The notes: generated from the sequence alone by a model not told the origin. A DNA stretch of 64,000 nucleotides from an uncultured Saprospiraceae bacterium (GCA_938007965.1 CALLMH010000004.1:107578-171577), one strand, 5' to 3'; shown: positions 10,070-19,875, counted from the first letter of the stretch. Numbers and translations are program-made.

Positions 10070-10327
10070 ATGACAGAAAGAGCAATACGTAAACAAAGAA
10101 TAGGTACAGTTTCCAGCAGTAAAATGGATAAGTCTATATCTGTACTTGTAGAAAGAAAATTAAGACACCCGATTTACGGTAAATTCGTAAAGAAGTCGAA
10201 AAAATTTATCGCACACGATGAGAAAAACGAGTGCAATGAAGGTGACAAAGTGAAGATTATGGAGTGTCGTCCGCTTAGTAAGAGAAAAAGATGGAGACTA
10301 ATTGATATTCTCGAAAGAGCTAAATAG
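10070..10327 (+). CDS. rpsQ: 30S ribosomal protein S17
   Basis: An 85-residue S17, an OB-fold early-assembly protein of the 30S body. [38 protein letters not shown] and [15 protein letters not shown] are diagnostic. Position after rpmC and before rplN is canonical. Confidence 0.97.
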   Translation: MTERAIRKQRIGTVSSSKMDKSISVLVERKLRHPIYGKFVKKSKKFIAHDEKNECNEGDKVKIMECRPLSKRKRWRLIDILERAK

Positions 10328-10356
10328 TATATTCATAACGCTATAAATTATTAGCA

Positions 10357-10722
10357 ATGATACAACAAGAATCAAGACTCAAAGTAGCTGATAACAGTGG
10401 AGCCAAGGAGGTACTATGTATTAGAGTACTAGGTGGGTCAAAAAGAAGATATGCATCAGTAGGTGATCAAATTGTGGTTACTGTAAAGCATGCAAACCCT
10501 GGAGGGGTAAAAAAAGGAACAGTATCAAGAGCTGTTATCGTAAGGACAAAAAAAGAGATCCGAAGAAAGGATGGATCTTACATTAGATTTGATGATAATG
10601 CAGTAGTATTGTTAACAGCTAATGAAGAGCCAAGAGGATCTAGGATTTTTGGGCCTGTGGCGAGAGAGTTAAGGGATGGTGATTATATGAAGATTATATC
10701 TTTAGCACCAGAGGTACTTTAA
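10357..10722 (+). CDS. rplN: 50S ribosomal protein L14
   Basis: A 121-residue L14 at the subunit interface. [36 protein letters not shown], the [18 protein letters not shown] signature and the C-terminal [10 protein letters not shown] are all normal. Confidence 0.98.
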   Translation: MIQQESRLKVADNSGAKEVLCIRVLGGSKRRYASVGDQIVVTVKHANPGGVKKGTVSRAVIVRTKKEIRRKDGSYIRFDDNAVVLLTANEEPRGSRIFGPVARELRDGDYMKIISLAPEVL

Positions 10723-10749
10723 TTTGTTGAACATTTAGCATATTAAGAA

Positions 10750-11085
10750 ATGAGTAACAGTAAAAGATTTGCACCTAAGTTTAAGATAAAGAAGGGTGAC
10801 AACGTAAAGGTAATATCAGGTTCTAATAAAGGAGCTACGGGTAATGTGCTTGAGATTCATGCCAAGACAGGAAAAGCTGTTGTAGAGGGTGTCAATCTTG
10901 CGAAGAAACACACAAAGCCTACAAATGATAATCCTGGTGGAATTAATGAAATTTCGCTGCCAATAGATATATCAAATCTTGCATATATAGATTCAAAATC
11001 TGGTGAGACTACGAGAGTAGGATACAGAATTGAAGATGGAAAGAGTGTAAGGTATTCTAAAAAATCTGGAGAAACTATCAAGTAA
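10750..11085 (+). CDS. rplX: 50S ribosomal protein L24
   Basis: A 111-residue L24, an assembly initiator on 23S rRNA. The KOW motif [20 protein letters not shown] is near the N-terminus and [13 protein letters not shown] follows. Its stop TAA shares one base with the ATG of rplE (TAATG at 11083-11087), suggesting translational coupling. Confidence 0.97.
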   Translation: MSNSKRFAPKFKIKKGDNVKVISGSNKGATGNVLEIHAKTGKAVVEGVNLAKKHTKPTNDNPGGINEISLPIDISNLAYIDSKSGETTRVGYRIEDGKSVRYSKKSGETIK

Positions 11086-11642
11086 TGAGTTATACACCAA
11101 GATTAAAGACAAAATATAAAGAAGAGATAATCTCTGCATTGAATGAGCAGTTTGGATACAAATCTATAATGCAAGTTCCTAGGTTAGAGAAAATATGTAT
11201 CAATCAAGGTGTAGGTGATGCTACTCAAGATAAAAAATTGGTTGATAATGCTCTTGATGAAATAACAAGGATAGCTGGGCAAAAAGCTGTAGCTGTGAAG
11301 GCTAGAAAATCGGTCTCTAACTTCAAGTTGAGAGAAGGAATGCCAATAGCCGCGAGAGTAACGCTAAGAGATGAGCAGATGTACGAATTCTTAGACAGGT
11401 TGATTGCCGTTGCTTTACCAAGGGTTAGAGATTTCAGAGGTATAAATGATAAGAGTTTTGACGGAAGAGGTAACTACTCTTTAGGCATCAAAGAGCAGAT
11501 CATATTTCCTGAGATTGTACTTGATCAAGTTAATAAAATAACTGGTATGGACATAAATTTCGTGACGACTGCTAAAACTGATGCGGAGGCATTGGCTTTG
11601 CTAAAAGCGTTAGGTATGCCTTTTAAAAATCAGAATAACTAA
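11085..11642 (+). CDS. rplE: 50S ribosomal protein L5
   Basis: A 185-residue L5, the 5S rRNA-binding protein of the central protuberance. [13 protein letters not shown], the [19 protein letters not shown] loop and [18 protein letters not shown] are signatures. The start overlaps the rplX stop by one base. rpsN begins 6 nt after the stop. Confidence 0.98.
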   Translation: MSYTPRLKTKYKEEIISALNEQFGYKSIMQVPRLEKICINQGVGDATQDKKLVDNALDEITRIAGQKAVAVKARKSVSNFKLREGMPIAARVTLRDEQMYEFLDRLIAVALPRVRDFRGINDKSFDGRGNYSLGIKEQIIFPEIVLDQVNKITGMDINFVTTAKTDAEALALLKALGMPFKNQNN

Positions 11643-11648
11643 TATACT

Positions 11649-11918
11649 ATGGCAAAGAAATCATTAATCGCTAGAGAAGTCAAGAGACAAAAGCTAGTCG
11701 CTAAGTATGCTGAGCTAAGAGCTCAATTGAAAAAAGAAGGTAAGTGGGACGAGCTTGATAAGTTACCCAAGAATTCTTCGGCTGTAAGATTACACAACAG
11801 ATGTTTGCTTACTGGAAGACCAAAGGGATACATGCGAAAGTTTGGAATAAACAGAGTAACGTTTAGACAAATGGCATTAGACGGTAAGATTCCTGGAGTA
11901 ACAAAAGCAAGTTGGTAA
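11649..11918 (+). CDS. rpsN: 30S ribosomal protein S14, zinc-free type
   Basis: An 89-residue S14 of the long form. The C-terminal segment [20 protein letters not shown] keeps only one of the four cysteines of the zinc-ribbon type, so this is the zinc-independent (C-minus) version. It sits in the normal spc position and is the only S14 in the window. Confidence 0.97.
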   Translation: MAKKSLIAREVKRQKLVAKYAELRAQLKKEGKWDELDKLPKNSSAVRLHNRCLLTGRPKGYMRKFGINRVTFRQMALDGKIPGVTKASW

Positions 11919-11973
11919 TAGGTTGATAATCTATTAGAGAAACAAACTAATATAAAGTAAAAGATATTATAAT

Positions 11974-12378
11974 ATGATAACTACTGATCCAATAGCAGAT
12001 TATCTTACGAGAATAAGAAATGCGCAAAAGGCTGGCCACAGAACCGTTGTGATTCCTGCATCGAAAATGAAAAAGGGTATTACTGAGATCTTATATGATC
12101 AAGGGTATATTCTAAAATATAAGTTCGATGATTCTGAAGGAATTGGTGGTGTGATAAGGATAGCTATTAAATATGATCAAGAGACAAAAGAGCCTATAAT
12201 TAAAAAATTAGGTAGAATAAGTAAGCCTGGTCTTAGAAAATATGCACCTGCCAATGAAATTCCTAGAATAATCAACGGTTTGGGTGTGGCAATCGTGTCA
12301 ACATCGAAAGGTTTGTTGACTGACAAACAGGCAAGAAACGAAAATGTTGGTGGTGAACTTGTTTGCTACGTATATTAG
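11974..12378 (+). CDS. rpsH: 30S ribosomal protein S8
   Basis: A 134-residue S8 that binds the central domain of 16S rRNA. TDPIADYLTRIRNAQKAGH and the C-terminal VAIVSTSKGLLTDKQARNENVGGELVCYVY are diagnostic. In enterobacteria S8 represses the spc operon from an rplE site; I see no clear equivalent here. Confidence 0.98.
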   Translation: MITTDPIADYLTRIRNAQKAGHRTVVIPASKMKKGITEILYDQGYILKYKFDDSEGIGGVIRIAIKYDQETKEPIIKKLGRISKPGLRKYAPANEIPRIINGLGVAIVSTSKGLLTDKQARNENVGGELVCYVY

Positions 12379-12402
12379 TATCAATATTTTAAATTTAATA
12401 TT

Positions 12403-12957
12403 ATGTCAAGAATAGGCAAAGCACCAATAGAAATACCAGGAGGAGTAACTGTAACGGTGGATAACTCTAACGTTGTTAAGGTTAAGGGACCAAAAGGCGA
12501 ATTATCTCAGCAAATAGATAGGGATCTATCTATAGAGATCTCAGAAGGAGAAGCTGTATTATCAAGGCCTACTGATCAGATAAGACACAAGTCAGTACAT
12601 GGATTGTATAGAAGCCTAGTTGCGAATATGGTTACCGGAGTTACTGAGGGGTATACAAAAGAAATGGAGCTGATAGGAGTCGGATATAGAGCTGGAAATA
12701 CTGGAAATTTGTTAGAGCTAACTCTAGGATACTCGCATCCAATTTATTTTGCTATACCAAGTGAGTTGAAGCTTGAGACAAAAATGGAGAAAGGAACTCC
12801 ACCTACTGTAATACTATCGGGTATCGACAAACAGTTAATAGGACAGGTGGCAGCCAAGATCCGTGCATTTAGATCTCCGGAGCCATATAAGGGTAAAGGT
12901 ATCAGGTTTAAGGGTGAAGAAATTAGAAGAAAAGCGGGTAAAACAGCTGCTAAATAA
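12403..12957 (+). CDS. rplF: 50S ribosomal protein L6
   Basis: A 184-residue L6 near the factor-binding site. MSRIGKAPIEIPGGV, the KGPKGELS segment and the C-terminal signature PEPYKGKGIRFKGEEIRRKAG are typical. It is followed by rplR after 51 nt. Confidence 0.98.
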   Translation: MSRIGKAPIEIPGGVTVTVDNSNVVKVKGPKGELSQQIDRDLSIEISEGEAVLSRPTDQIRHKSVHGLYRSLVANMVTGVTEGYTKEMELIGVGYRAGNTGNLLELTLGYSHPIYFAIPSELKLETKMEKGTPPTVILSGIDKQLIGQVAAKIRAFRSPEPYKGKGIRFKGEEIRRKAGKTAAK

Positions 12958-13008
12958 TTAGTGTGCACAAAGTAACGTTGCGCAAGATTAATATAAAATA
13001 CATCAGAA

Positions 13009-13353
13009 ATGATTTCTAAGTTAAAGAGCAGAAAGAGAATTCAGAAGAGAATTAGGAAGAAAGTTAGTGGAGTGCCTACTAAGCCAAGACTAGCTGTTTT
13101 CAGAAGCAATAAGGGTATCGCTTGCCAGTTGATAGATGACGTGAACGGTGTAACCTTAGCTAGTGCTTCTTCAAAAGAAGTAAAGAGTGCAGGTAACAAA
13201 TCTGAAATATCGAAGCAAGTTGGTTCATTAATAGCCAGTAAAGCCAAATCAATTGGTGTTGATGCCGCTAAATTTGACAGAGGTGGTTATTTGTATCATG
13301 GTAGAGTGAAGTCATTAGCGGATGGTGCCAGGGAGGCTGGTTTAAATTTTTAA
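13009..13353 (+). CDS. rplR: 50S ribosomal protein L18
   Basis: A 114-residue L18, 5S rRNA-binding. The basic N-terminus, [18 protein letters not shown], the [28 protein letters not shown]-terminal region (read as [12 protein letters not shown] and [11 protein letters not shown]) and the length are normal. rpsE begins 13 nt downstream. Confidence 0.98.
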   Translation: MISKLKSRKRIQKRIRKKVSGVPTKPRLAVFRSNKGIACQLIDDVNGVTLASASSKEVKSAGNKSEISKQVGSLIASKAKSIGVDAAKFDRGGYLYHGRVKSLADGAREAGLNF

Positions 13354-13366
13354 AATAGAATAAACA

Positions 13367-13882
13367 ATGGCAAAGAATACTGATAGAGTAAAACCGGCTG
13401 ATGCTGAACTAAAGGAAAAGTTAGTTAATCTAAGTCGTGTTGCTAAAGTAACAAAGGGTGGTAGAACTTTTAGTTTTTCTGCACTTGTAGTAGTAGGTGA
13501 CGAAAATGGGACAGTGGGTCATGGTCTAGGAAAGGCTAGAGATGTTTCTGAATCAATTTCAAAGGCTGCTGATGATGCTAAAAAGAACCTAGTTAAGGTT
13601 CCTATTTTTAACGGGACTATTCCTCATGAGCAGTTAGGAAAGTATGGAGCTGGAAAAGTTCTTATCAAGCCAGCTGCTGATGGTACTGGTGTGATTGCTG
13701 GAGGAGCGATGAGGGCCGTACTTGAGATAGCGGGTGTACATAATGTACTTGCAAAATCACAAGGGTCTTCAAATCCGCATAATGTTGTGAAAGCAACAGT
13801 AGATGCTCTAAGAAGATTAAGAAGTCCTCTTCAGATAGCTAAGGATAGAGGTATATCATTAAACAAACTTTTTGAGGGATAG
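13367..13882 (+). CDS. rpsE: 30S ribosomal protein S5
   Basis: A 171-residue S5 involved in decoding accuracy and mRNA unwinding. The double-stranded RNA-binding domain ([20 protein letters not shown]), the [14 protein letters not shown] loop and the C-terminal [12 protein letters not shown] are typical. It is followed by rpmD after 14 nt. Confidence 0.98.
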   Translation: MAKNTDRVKPADAELKEKLVNLSRVAKVTKGGRTFSFSALVVVGDENGTVGHGLGKARDVSESISKAADDAKKNLVKVPIFNGTIPHEQLGKYGAGKVLIKPAADGTGVIAGGAMRAVLEIAGVHNVLAKSQGSSNPHNVVKATVDALRRLRSPLQIAKDRGISLNKLFEG

Positions 13883-13896
13883 TCAATATTTAGACA

Positions 13897-14076
13897 ATGA
13901 TGAAATTAAAAGTAACTCAAGTAAAGAGTGTTATAGACAGACCAAAGAAACAGAAGGATACTATGTATGCTCTGGGTCTAAGGAAGATGAACCAAGTAGT
14001 TGTAAAGGATGCTACACCACAGGTAGTTGGTATGCTTGGTAAAGTAAAACATTTAGTTAATATCGAAGAAGCATAA
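13897..14076 (+). CDS. rpmD: 50S ribosomal protein L30
   Basis: A 59-residue L30, a small ferredoxin-like fold protein of the large subunit. LKVTQVKSVIDRPKKQKDTM followed by ALGLRKMNQVV is the family signature. There are two adjacent ATG codons (13897 and 13900); the second gives MKLKVTQ, closer to most L30s. It fills the expected slot between rpsE and rplO. Confidence 0.95.
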   Translation: MMKLKVTQVKSVIDRPKKQKDTMYALGLRKMNQVVVKDATPQVVGMLGKVKHLVNIEEA

Positions 14077-14097
14077 TCTTCGTAGAAAGATAAAGTT

Positions 14098-14544
14098 ATG
14101 GAACTGCATAATCTTAGGCCTGCAAAAGGGGCAACAAAATCAGAGAAGAGAATTGGTAGAGGTCAGGGAGCTGGTACTGGTGGTACAGCCGGCAGAGGTC
14201 ATAAAGGAGCTAAATCAAGATCTGGTTACAGTAGGAAGAGAGCTTTTGAAGGTGGTCAAATGCCACTTCAGATGAGACTTCCTAAGAGAGGTTTTAAAAA
14301 TATAAATAGAGTTGAATACGTTGGTATCAATGTAGCAAGGCTACAGGAACTGGCTTCAAAATATAATTTATCTGAAATTTCTGACGCGTCATTGGCAGCT
14401 GCTGGTATAGTAAAGAAGACGGATAAAGTTAAAGTACTAGGTAACGGTGATCTTTCAGTAAAGTTGGCTGTGTCTACAAGTGCAATTTCAACATCTGCCA
14501 AAGAGAAGATCGAAGCTGCAGGTGGATCTGTTAATATTGGATAA
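14098..14544 (+). CDS. rplO: 50S ribosomal protein L15
   Basis: A 148-residue L15, a late-assembly protein of the large subunit. ELHNLRPAKGATKSEKRIGR, the glycine-rich RGQGAGTGGTAGRGHKG segment and GGQMPLQMRLPKRGFKN are diagnostic. secY starts 9 nt after the stop. Confidence 0.98.
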   Translation: MELHNLRPAKGATKSEKRIGRGQGAGTGGTAGRGHKGAKSRSGYSRKRAFEGGQMPLQMRLPKRGFKNINRVEYVGINVARLQELASKYNLSEISDASLAAAGIVKKTDKVKVLGNGDLSVKLAVSTSAISTSAKEKIEAAGGSVNIG

Positions 14545-14553
14545 GATATAAAA

Positions 14554-15915
14554 ATGAACAAGTTCATAGAAACAATAAAGAATATTTGGAAAATTGATGA
14601 GTTAAGAGGTAGAATTCTTTTTACTCTTCTGATTTTAGCGGTATATCGTTTAGGTTCTTTTATCGTTCTTCCAGGTGTTAACCCAGAGGTACTAGATACA
14701 GCTTCACAAGGTGGAGGAGGTCAGGGTTTACTTGGATTAATAAATATTTTTACTGGAGGTGCATTTAATAAAGGTGCAATATTTGCCTTGGGTATAATGC
14801 CTTATATCACAGCTTCCATTATCATTCAGCTTCTCGGTTTTGCGGTACCATATTTTCAAAGATTACAGCAAAAAGAGGGAGAGTCTGGAAGAAAGAAGAT
14901 TACACAAATTACAAGATTGTTAACTGTTGCTATCACTTTAGTTCAAGGTAGTGGATATTTAGCATATATAACATCTCAAGGAGCAATGTCTCCTCACATA
15001 CCTCAGTCAATATTTTGGTTTAGTAATATCATAATACTAGCATCAGGTACAATATTTGCAATGTGGTTGGGTGAGAAAATAACTGATAGAGGTATAGGTA
15101 ATGGTATTTCATTATTGATAATGATAGGTATTATAGCCTCTCTACCGGGTGCATTTATTGCGGAAGTACAAGCTAAATTTGCGGGTACGCCACTTATATT
15201 GATTATAGAGTTTGCAGCATTCTTCCTAGTGGTAGTAGCTACAATCTTAATAGTTCAAGGAGTGAGAAGAATTCCAATCCAGTTTGCTAAACGTATGGTT
15301 GGTCGTTCGACAGGTGATTTACCAACTGCAGGCGCAAGAGATTTTATTCCATTAAAGGTAAATGCGGCAGGAGTAATGCCGATAATATTTGCACAGGCAA
15401 TAATGTTTTTGCCTTTGACAATAGCTCAGTTTTTTAATGAGAATGCAGCCGCTGAAAGTTCATTTTTAGCTTCACTCAATGATTGGAAGTCTATACCGTA
15501 TAATGTAGTATTCTTTTTACTAGTGGTAGTATTTACATATGTATACACAGCATTACTTGTAAATCCTCAGCAGTATTCTGAATATTTGAAAAGACAAAAT
15601 TCGTTTATTCCTGGAATTAAGCCTGGAAGTCAGACTCAAGATTACATAGATACTTTGACGACTAGGATAACATTACCTGGTTCTATATTTCTAGGTTTAA
15701 TATCGATATTACCGGCTTTCATAGCTAAGTTCGGTGTGAATGATGCCTTTGCGTTATTTTTCGGTGGAACTTCATTGCTAATCCTAGTAGGAGTAGTTCT
15801 AGATACGTTACAGCAGATCGAAAGTTATCTCTTGATGAGAAAATATGACGGTTTAGTAAAATCTGGTAGGCTTAAAGGAAGAAGTGGAATGCAACAAATT
15901 GGAGCTAGTTTCTAG
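14554..15915 (+). CDS. secY: preprotein translocase subunit SecY
   Basis: A 453-residue SecY, the channel subunit of the Sec translocon in the inner membrane. Ten hydrophobic segments can be followed. The plug/TM2 region GGAFNKGAIFALGIMPYITA, the loop GEKITDRGIGNGISLLI and the C-terminal GRLKGRSGMQQI are signatures. It is the last gene before a 274-bp gap and the infA promoter, so the operon may be split here. No adk or map gene lies after it, unlike in many bacteria. Confidence 0.98.
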   Translation: MNKFIETIKNIWKIDELRGRILFTLLILAVYRLGSFIVLPGVNPEVLDTASQGGGGQGLLGLINIFTGGAFNKGAIFALGIMPYITASIIIQLLGFAVPYFQRLQQKEGESGRKKITQITRLLTVAITLVQGSGYLAYITSQGAMSPHIPQSIFWFSNIIILASGTIFAMWLGEKITDRGIGNGISLLIMIGIIASLPGAFIAEVQAKFAGTPLILIIEFAAFFLVVVATILIVQGVRRIPIQFAKRMVGRSTGDLPTAGARDFIPLKVNAAGVMPIIFAQAIMFLPLTIAQFFNENAAAESSFLASLNDWKSIPYNVVFFLLVVVFTYVYTALLVNPQQYSEYLKRQNSFIPGIKPGSQTQDYIDTLTTRITLPGSIFLGLISILPAFIAKFGVNDAFALFFGGTSLLILVGVVLDTLQQIESYLLMRKYDGLVKSGRLKGRSGMQQIGASF

Positions 15916-16112
15916 TATTCAGTTATGATTTGGCAGATGTGCCATTTTGAATAATCCAGGCTCGAATAAGCTTGGTGGTATTTTGAGTCAGTTCTATTAA
16001 AAAATGAAATGGTTTTAAATATCGTATTGGGAAGTGTTAATGTTATTATAGGGCTACAATATCTTGATTTGTATTTATCTACTATTATTACTGTATTTCA
16101 AATTTAATTTGC

Positions 16113-16125
16113 GATATTTGCACTC
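16113..16125 (+). promoter_or_regulatory. promoter-like site before infA
   Basis: GATATTTG (16113-16120) followed by CACTC repeats the TTTGCACTC motif of the str and S10 promoters, in the 274-bp secY-infA gap. The first position departs from TAnnTTTG and I see no clear -33 element, so it is probable rather than certain. Confidence 0.5.
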
Positions 16126-16189
16126 CGAAAAAAAATATTGGAATAATTGAAAGATAGATATCATTAAAGTTGATATCATAATAATTAGA

Positions 16190-16408
16190 ATGGCAAAACA
16201 AGACTTAATAAAACTAGATGGTATAATCGACGAAGCATTGTCAAATGCTATGTTTAGGGTTAGACTAGAAAATGGTCATTTAATAGTTGCGACTATATCT
16301 GGTAAGATGCGTATGAACTATATTCGTATTCTGCCTGGAGATAAGGTAGCTGTAGAGATGTCACCATATGATTTATCAAGAGGAAGAATTACCTATAGGT
16401 ATAAATAG
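16190..16408 (+). CDS. infA: translation initiation factor IF-1
   Basis: A 72-residue IF-1, which occupies the A site of the 30S subunit during initiation. [29 protein letters not shown] and the C-terminal [15 protein letters not shown] show the OB-fold family. rpmJ, rpsM, rpsK and rpsD follow in the same direction. Confidence 0.98.
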   Translation: MAKQDLIKLDGIIDEALSNAMFRVRLENGHLIVATISGKMRMNYIRILPGDKVAVEMSPYDLSRGRITYRYK

Positions 16409-16434
16409 CCATCAGGCATTAAATATATACTGTA

Positions 16435-16551
16435 ATGAAAGTAAGAGCATCAGTAAAGAAGAGATCTACAGATTGTAAGATCGTAAGAAGAAAAGGGAGA
16501 CTTTATGTGATAAACAAGAAGAATCCTAGATTTAAGCAAAGACAAGGATAA
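16435..16551 (+). CDS. rpmJ: 50S ribosomal protein L36, zinc-free type
   Basis: A 38-residue L36 ([20 protein letters not shown] onward, ending in PRFKQRQG). Only one cysteine of the usual zinc-binding CxxC...C...H set remains, so it should not bind zinc. It sits 26 nt after infA and 19 nt before rpsM, the canonical place. Confidence 0.95.
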   Translation: MKVRASVKKRSTDCKIVRRKGRLYVINKKNPRFKQRQG

Positions 16552-16570
16552 TAATCTAAAGTATAATAAC

Positions 16571-16948
16571 ATGGCAAGAATTGCTGGGGTAGATTTACCT
16601 AAAAACAAAAGAGGTGTTATTGGTCTTACCTATATCTATGGTATTGGGAGGTCTAGATCTGAGGAGATTTTAGCAATAGCTGAGATTTCTATTCACACAA
16701 AAGTGAAAGATTGGACTGACGACAATATTAAAATGATATCTGGTCTAATCCAAAATCAGTATAGAGTAGAAGGAGAATTAAGAAGTGAAATCCAAATGAA
16801 TATCAAGAGATTAATGGATATTGCTTGTTACAGAGGTCTTCGTCACAGAAAGGGTTTACCTTTAAGAGGGCAAAGAACTCAGACAAATGCTCGTACTAGA
16901 AAGGGTAAGAAGAAGACTGTTGCTAACAAGAAGAAGGCAACTAAATAA
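16571..16948 (+). CDS. rpsM: 30S ribosomal protein S13
   Basis: A 125-residue S13 of the 30S head that contacts tRNA and the L5 bridge. [31 protein letters not shown] and the signature [20 protein letters not shown] are clear. rpsK follows after 22 nt. Confidence 0.98.
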   Translation: MARIAGVDLPKNKRGVIGLTYIYGIGRSRSEEILAIAEISIHTKVKDWTDDNIKMISGLIQNQYRVEGELRSEIQMNIKRLMDIACYRGLRHRKGLPLRGQRTQTNARTRKGKKKTVANKKKATK

Positions 16949-16970
16949 TCATTTTTAATTAGTTAGAATT

Positions 16971-17357
16971 ATGGCTAAAGGAAAAAAAGTAAAAAAGCGG
17001 AATGTAAAAGTTGATTCGGCTGGTATAGTTTATATACAAGCAAGTTTCAACAATATCATTATCTCTCTTACTAACAAACAAGGACAAGTAATAAGTTGGT
17101 CTTCTGCGGGTAAAGCTGGTTTTAGAGGTTCTAAGAAGAATACTCCTTATGCAGCTCAGATGGCGGCTAATGATGCTGCATCTGTAGCATACGAGGCGGG
17201 CATGAGAAGTGCTGAGGTATTCGTAAAAGGACCTGGATCTGGAAGAGAATCTGCTATCAGGGCGATTGATGGCTCTGGAATCAAGGTTACCAAGATCAAA
17301 GATGTTACACCTATACCTCATAATGGGTGTAGACCTCCTAAGAAAAGAAGAGTTTAA
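16971..17357 (+). CDS. rpsK: 30S ribosomal protein S11
   Basis: A 128-residue S11 on the platform near the E site. [40 protein letters not shown] and the C-terminal [16 protein letters not shown] are diagnostic. Confidence 0.98.
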   Translation: MAKGKKVKKRNVKVDSAGIVYIQASFNNIIISLTNKQGQVISWSSAGKAGFRGSKKNTPYAAQMAANDAASVAYEAGMRSAEVFVKGPGSGRESAIRAIDGSGIKVTKIKDVTPIPHNGCRPPKKRRV

Positions 17358-17391
17358 TTTCAGTTTAATGAACTGATTAAAAATATAGTCA

Positions 17392-18012
17392 ATGGCAAGA
17401 TATACTGGACCAAGAACTAAAAAAGCAAGAGCCTTAGGCGAAGCTATATTCGGTGCTGATAAGGCATTTGAAAGAAGAAAATACCCACCAGGTCAGCACG
17501 GTGGAGGCGGCGGTGGAAAAAGACGTAAGCAGAAATCTGATTACGCTCTTCAACTAATGGAGAAGCAGAAAGCTAAGTACACTTATGGTATGCTAGAGCG
17601 TCAGTTCAGAAACTTGTTTAAAAAGGCAAGTAGTAAGAGTGGCGTTACAGGTGAGATATTACTTCAGTATCTGGAAGGTAGATTAGATAATACTGTTTTC
17701 AGATTGGGCATAGCTCCTACTAGAAGAGGTGCTAGGCAGTTAGTTGGACATAAACACATCATGGTAAATGGTGTAGTGACTAATATACCTTCAATGTTGC
17801 TTAAGCCAGGTGATGTTATATCTGTAAGAGGTAAGAGTAGAAATCTTGAGGTAATAGAGAACTCTGTAAAATCAAAGTCTGATGTAAGAAATTGGGGTTG
17901 GCTAGAGTGGAATACTGATAGAATGGAGGGTAAGTTTTTAGCTTATCCCGAGAGAGATAAAATTCCTGAAAAGATTAACGAACAGTTAATCGTGGAATTA
18001 TACTCTAAGTAA
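17392..18012 (+). CDS. rpsD: 30S ribosomal protein S4 with a six-glycine insertion
   Basis: A 206-residue S4, a primary 16S rRNA-binding assembly protein. [20 protein letters not shown], the S4 RNA-binding domain ([20 protein letters not shown] onward) and the C-terminal LIVELYSK are normal. In the N-terminal domain [13 protein letters not shown] carries a run of six glycines where most relatives have a shorter linker. There are no zinc-binding cysteines. A terminator-like hairpin follows immediately. Confidence 0.97.
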   Translation: MARYTGPRTKKARALGEAIFGADKAFERRKYPPGQHGGGGGGKRRKQKSDYALQLMEKQKAKYTYGMLERQFRNLFKKASSKSGVTGEILLQYLEGRLDNTVFRLGIAPTRRGARQLVGHKHIMVNGVVTNIPSMLLKPGDVISVRGKSRNLEVIENSVKSKSDVRNWGWLEWNTDRMEGKFLAYPERDKIPEKINEQLIVELYSK

Positions 18013-18022
18013 TAAATTGAAA

Positions 18023-18060
18023 AGACCATCTATTGAGGATGGTCTATTTCTATTTTTTTC
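18023..18060 (+). terminator. terminator-like hairpin between rpsD and rpoA
   Basis: AGACCATC (18023-18030) pairs with GATGGTCT (18038-18045) over a 7-nt loop, followed by a T-rich run. It lies 10 nt after rpsD and 36 nt before rpoA, so it could reduce read-through to rpoA and rplQ rather than fully end the operon. Confidence 0.75.
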
Positions 18061-18081
18061 TATTTATAAAAAATAAACTGA

Positions 18082-19080
18082 ATGAGCATTCTAAACTTTC
18101 AGAAGCCAGATAAGATAATATTACAAAAAGCAGATGATTTTGACGGGAATTTTGAGTTCAAACCACTAGAACCAGGTTTTGGTCAAACTATTGGAAATTC
18201 TTTGAGAAGAGTTTTATTATCATCATTGGAAGGGTATGCAATATCTGCGGTTAGAATAGCTGGTGTAGATCATGAATTTTCAACAATAAGTGGTGTAGTA
18301 CAGGATGTTGTAGATATCATTTTGAATCTAAAACAGGTGAGATTAAAGCCAATGATTGTTGATGAAAACAATGCAGAGGAAAAGATTTATCTTACAATAA
18401 CTGGTAAAGAGGAGTTCAGAGCGGGTGACATTGAAGCGAGTACTAATGTATTCAAGGTTATGAATCCTGATTTACTAATCTGCCAAATGGAACCATCGGT
18501 AAACCTAGAAATAGAGTTTACAGTAACGAAAGGTAGAGGTTATGTGCCAGCTGACGAGAATCTTCCTAAAGATGCTCCAATAGGCGTAGTTCCTGTGGAT
18601 GCTATTTACACTCCCATAAAGAAGGTTGCTTACAAAATTGAAAATACTAGAGTCGGTCAGCGAACTGATTATGAGAAATTAACAATAAGCGTAAAGACTG
18701 ATGGTACGATTCATCCAGAGGAGGCTGTAAAAGAGGCTTCAAGAATTTTGATTCAGCACCTGATGTTAATTACGGATGAGAATATCACATTTAACGATTC
18801 AGCTTCTAGAGAGGAGAACATCGTAGATGAACATATTCTACATATGAGGAAGTTGTTAAAAACTTCATTAGAAGATTTAGATCTTTCGGTAAGGGCATAT
18901 AATTGTTTGAAGGCTGCGAAGATAAATTCATTAGGAGAGATGGTAAGATACGATACTCATGAGCTCTTGAAATTTAGAAATTTCGGTAAGAAATCATTAG
19001 TGGAGATTGAAGAGTTACTTCAAAATAAAGGACTTACTTTCGGAATGGACTTATCAAAGTATAAGTTAGACGAAGACTAA
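18082..19080 (+). CDS. rpoA: RNA polymerase subunit alpha
   Basis: A 332-residue alpha subunit. The N-terminal assembly domain contains the dimer motif GFGQTIGNSLRRVLLSS. The C-terminal domain (from about residue 255) has DLDLSVRAYNCLKAAKINSLG and LLKFRNFGKKSLVEIEELL, which bind UP elements and activators. The length is normal for the phylum. A terminator-like hairpin precedes it and rplQ follows after 130 nt. Confidence 0.99.
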   Translation: MSILNFQKPDKIILQKADDFDGNFEFKPLEPGFGQTIGNSLRRVLLSSLEGYAISAVRIAGVDHEFSTISGVVQDVVDIILNLKQVRLKPMIVDENNAEEKIYLTITGKEEFRAGDIEASTNVFKVMNPDLLICQMEPSVNLEIEFTVTKGRGYVPADENLPKDAPIGVVPVDAIYTPIKKVAYKIENTRVGQRTDYEKLTISVKTDGTIHPEEAVKEASRILIQHLMLITDENITFNDSASREENIVDEHILHMRKLLKTSLEDLDLSVRAYNCLKAAKINSLGEMVRYDTHELLKFRNFGKKSLVEIEELLQNKGLTFGMDLSKYKLDED

Positions 19081-19210
19081 AATAAAGAATTTTCGTTCAG
19101 CTCCAGTGATAGTAACTGGGATATTATATAACATTTGTTAACCGTACTATTTAATAGTCAGAAGGCTGAGATTGGCTTTAGTATAGTGACAGAACGTAAA
19201 TCATTAAATT

Positions 19211-19675
19211 ATGAGACACGGAAAGAAATTTAATCACTTAAAGAGAAAGAAGGGGCACAGAGATGCTACATTGCGTGCTTTGTCTGTTTCATTAATTACG
19301 CACAAAAGGATTACAACAACATTAGCGAAAGCGAAAGCGCTGAGAGTATTTGTAGAGCCTGTAATTACGAAATCAAAGAATAATACTACTCATTCAAGAA
19401 GAGTAGTTTTTTCTAAGTTGATGCACAAAGAAGCAGTAAAAGAATTGTTCAATGAAGTAGCATCAAAGGTTGCTGATAGACCTGGAGGTTATGTAAGGAT
19501 TGTGAAAACAGGATTTAGAAAAACCGATTCGGCTGAGATGGCTATTATAGAGCTAGTTGATTATAATTCAGATTATGCAACTAGTAAATCATCTACTAAG
19601 AGTGGATCTAGAAGAAGCCGAAGAAGTAAGAAGAGTGTAGCTACACCACCTGTTACTTCAAGCGAAGAGGAATAA
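19211..19675 (+). CDS. rplQ: 50S ribosomal protein L17 with Ser/Arg-rich tail
   Basis: A 154-residue L17. [20 protein letters not shown] and the [20 protein letters not shown] segment are diagnostic. The last 35 residues are a low-complexity serine/arginine/lysine tail ending in acidic residues, beyond the roughly 120-residue core and probably disordered. It is the last gene of the ribosomal block, followed by a clear terminator. Confidence 0.97.
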   Translation: MRHGKKFNHLKRKKGHRDATLRALSVSLITHKRITTTLAKAKALRVFVEPVITKSKNNTTHSRRVVFSKLMHKEAVKELFNEVASKVADRPGGYVRIVKTGFRKTDSAEMAIIELVDYNSDYATSKSSTKSGSRRSRRSKKSVATPPVTSSEEE

Positions 19676-19692
19676 TTTCAGATAAAGAATAT

Positions 19693-19729
19693 AAAAGGGC
19701 ATTACTCTAAGCGGTATTGCCCTTTTTTT
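19693..19729 (+). terminator. intrinsic terminator after rplQ
   Basis: AAAAGGGCATTAC (19693-19705) pairs with GTATTGCCCTTTT (19714-19726), one mismatch, with a run of seven Ts. It closes the ribosomal super-operon. Confidence 0.9.
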
Positions 19730-19848
19730 ATGGAAAAGTATTTCAAATGTGAGAGCTCTGACACTTCGTTTGATTCGGAATCCGTATATATTATCTTGAT
19801 TTGAGAGTTTAATATTTTACGAAGTAATTTTTAATATAGTAAATACAT

Positions 19849-19875
19849 ACACATTATAATATAAAACTATATTTG
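19849..19875 (+). promoter_or_regulatory. promoter-like site before carA
   Basis: TATATTTG (19868-19875) is a good -7 element. ACACATTATAA lies just upstream at 19849-19859, the same 11-mer found at 816 and 33915. The site is about 100 nt upstream of carA in the 300-bp gap after rplQ; nothing else was seen in that gap besides the terminator. Confidence 0.5.

Noticed and set aside
15938..15951. TGGCA-GATG-TGCCA after secY as a terminator
   Set aside because: A 5-bp stem without a T-run is too weak to call a terminator.
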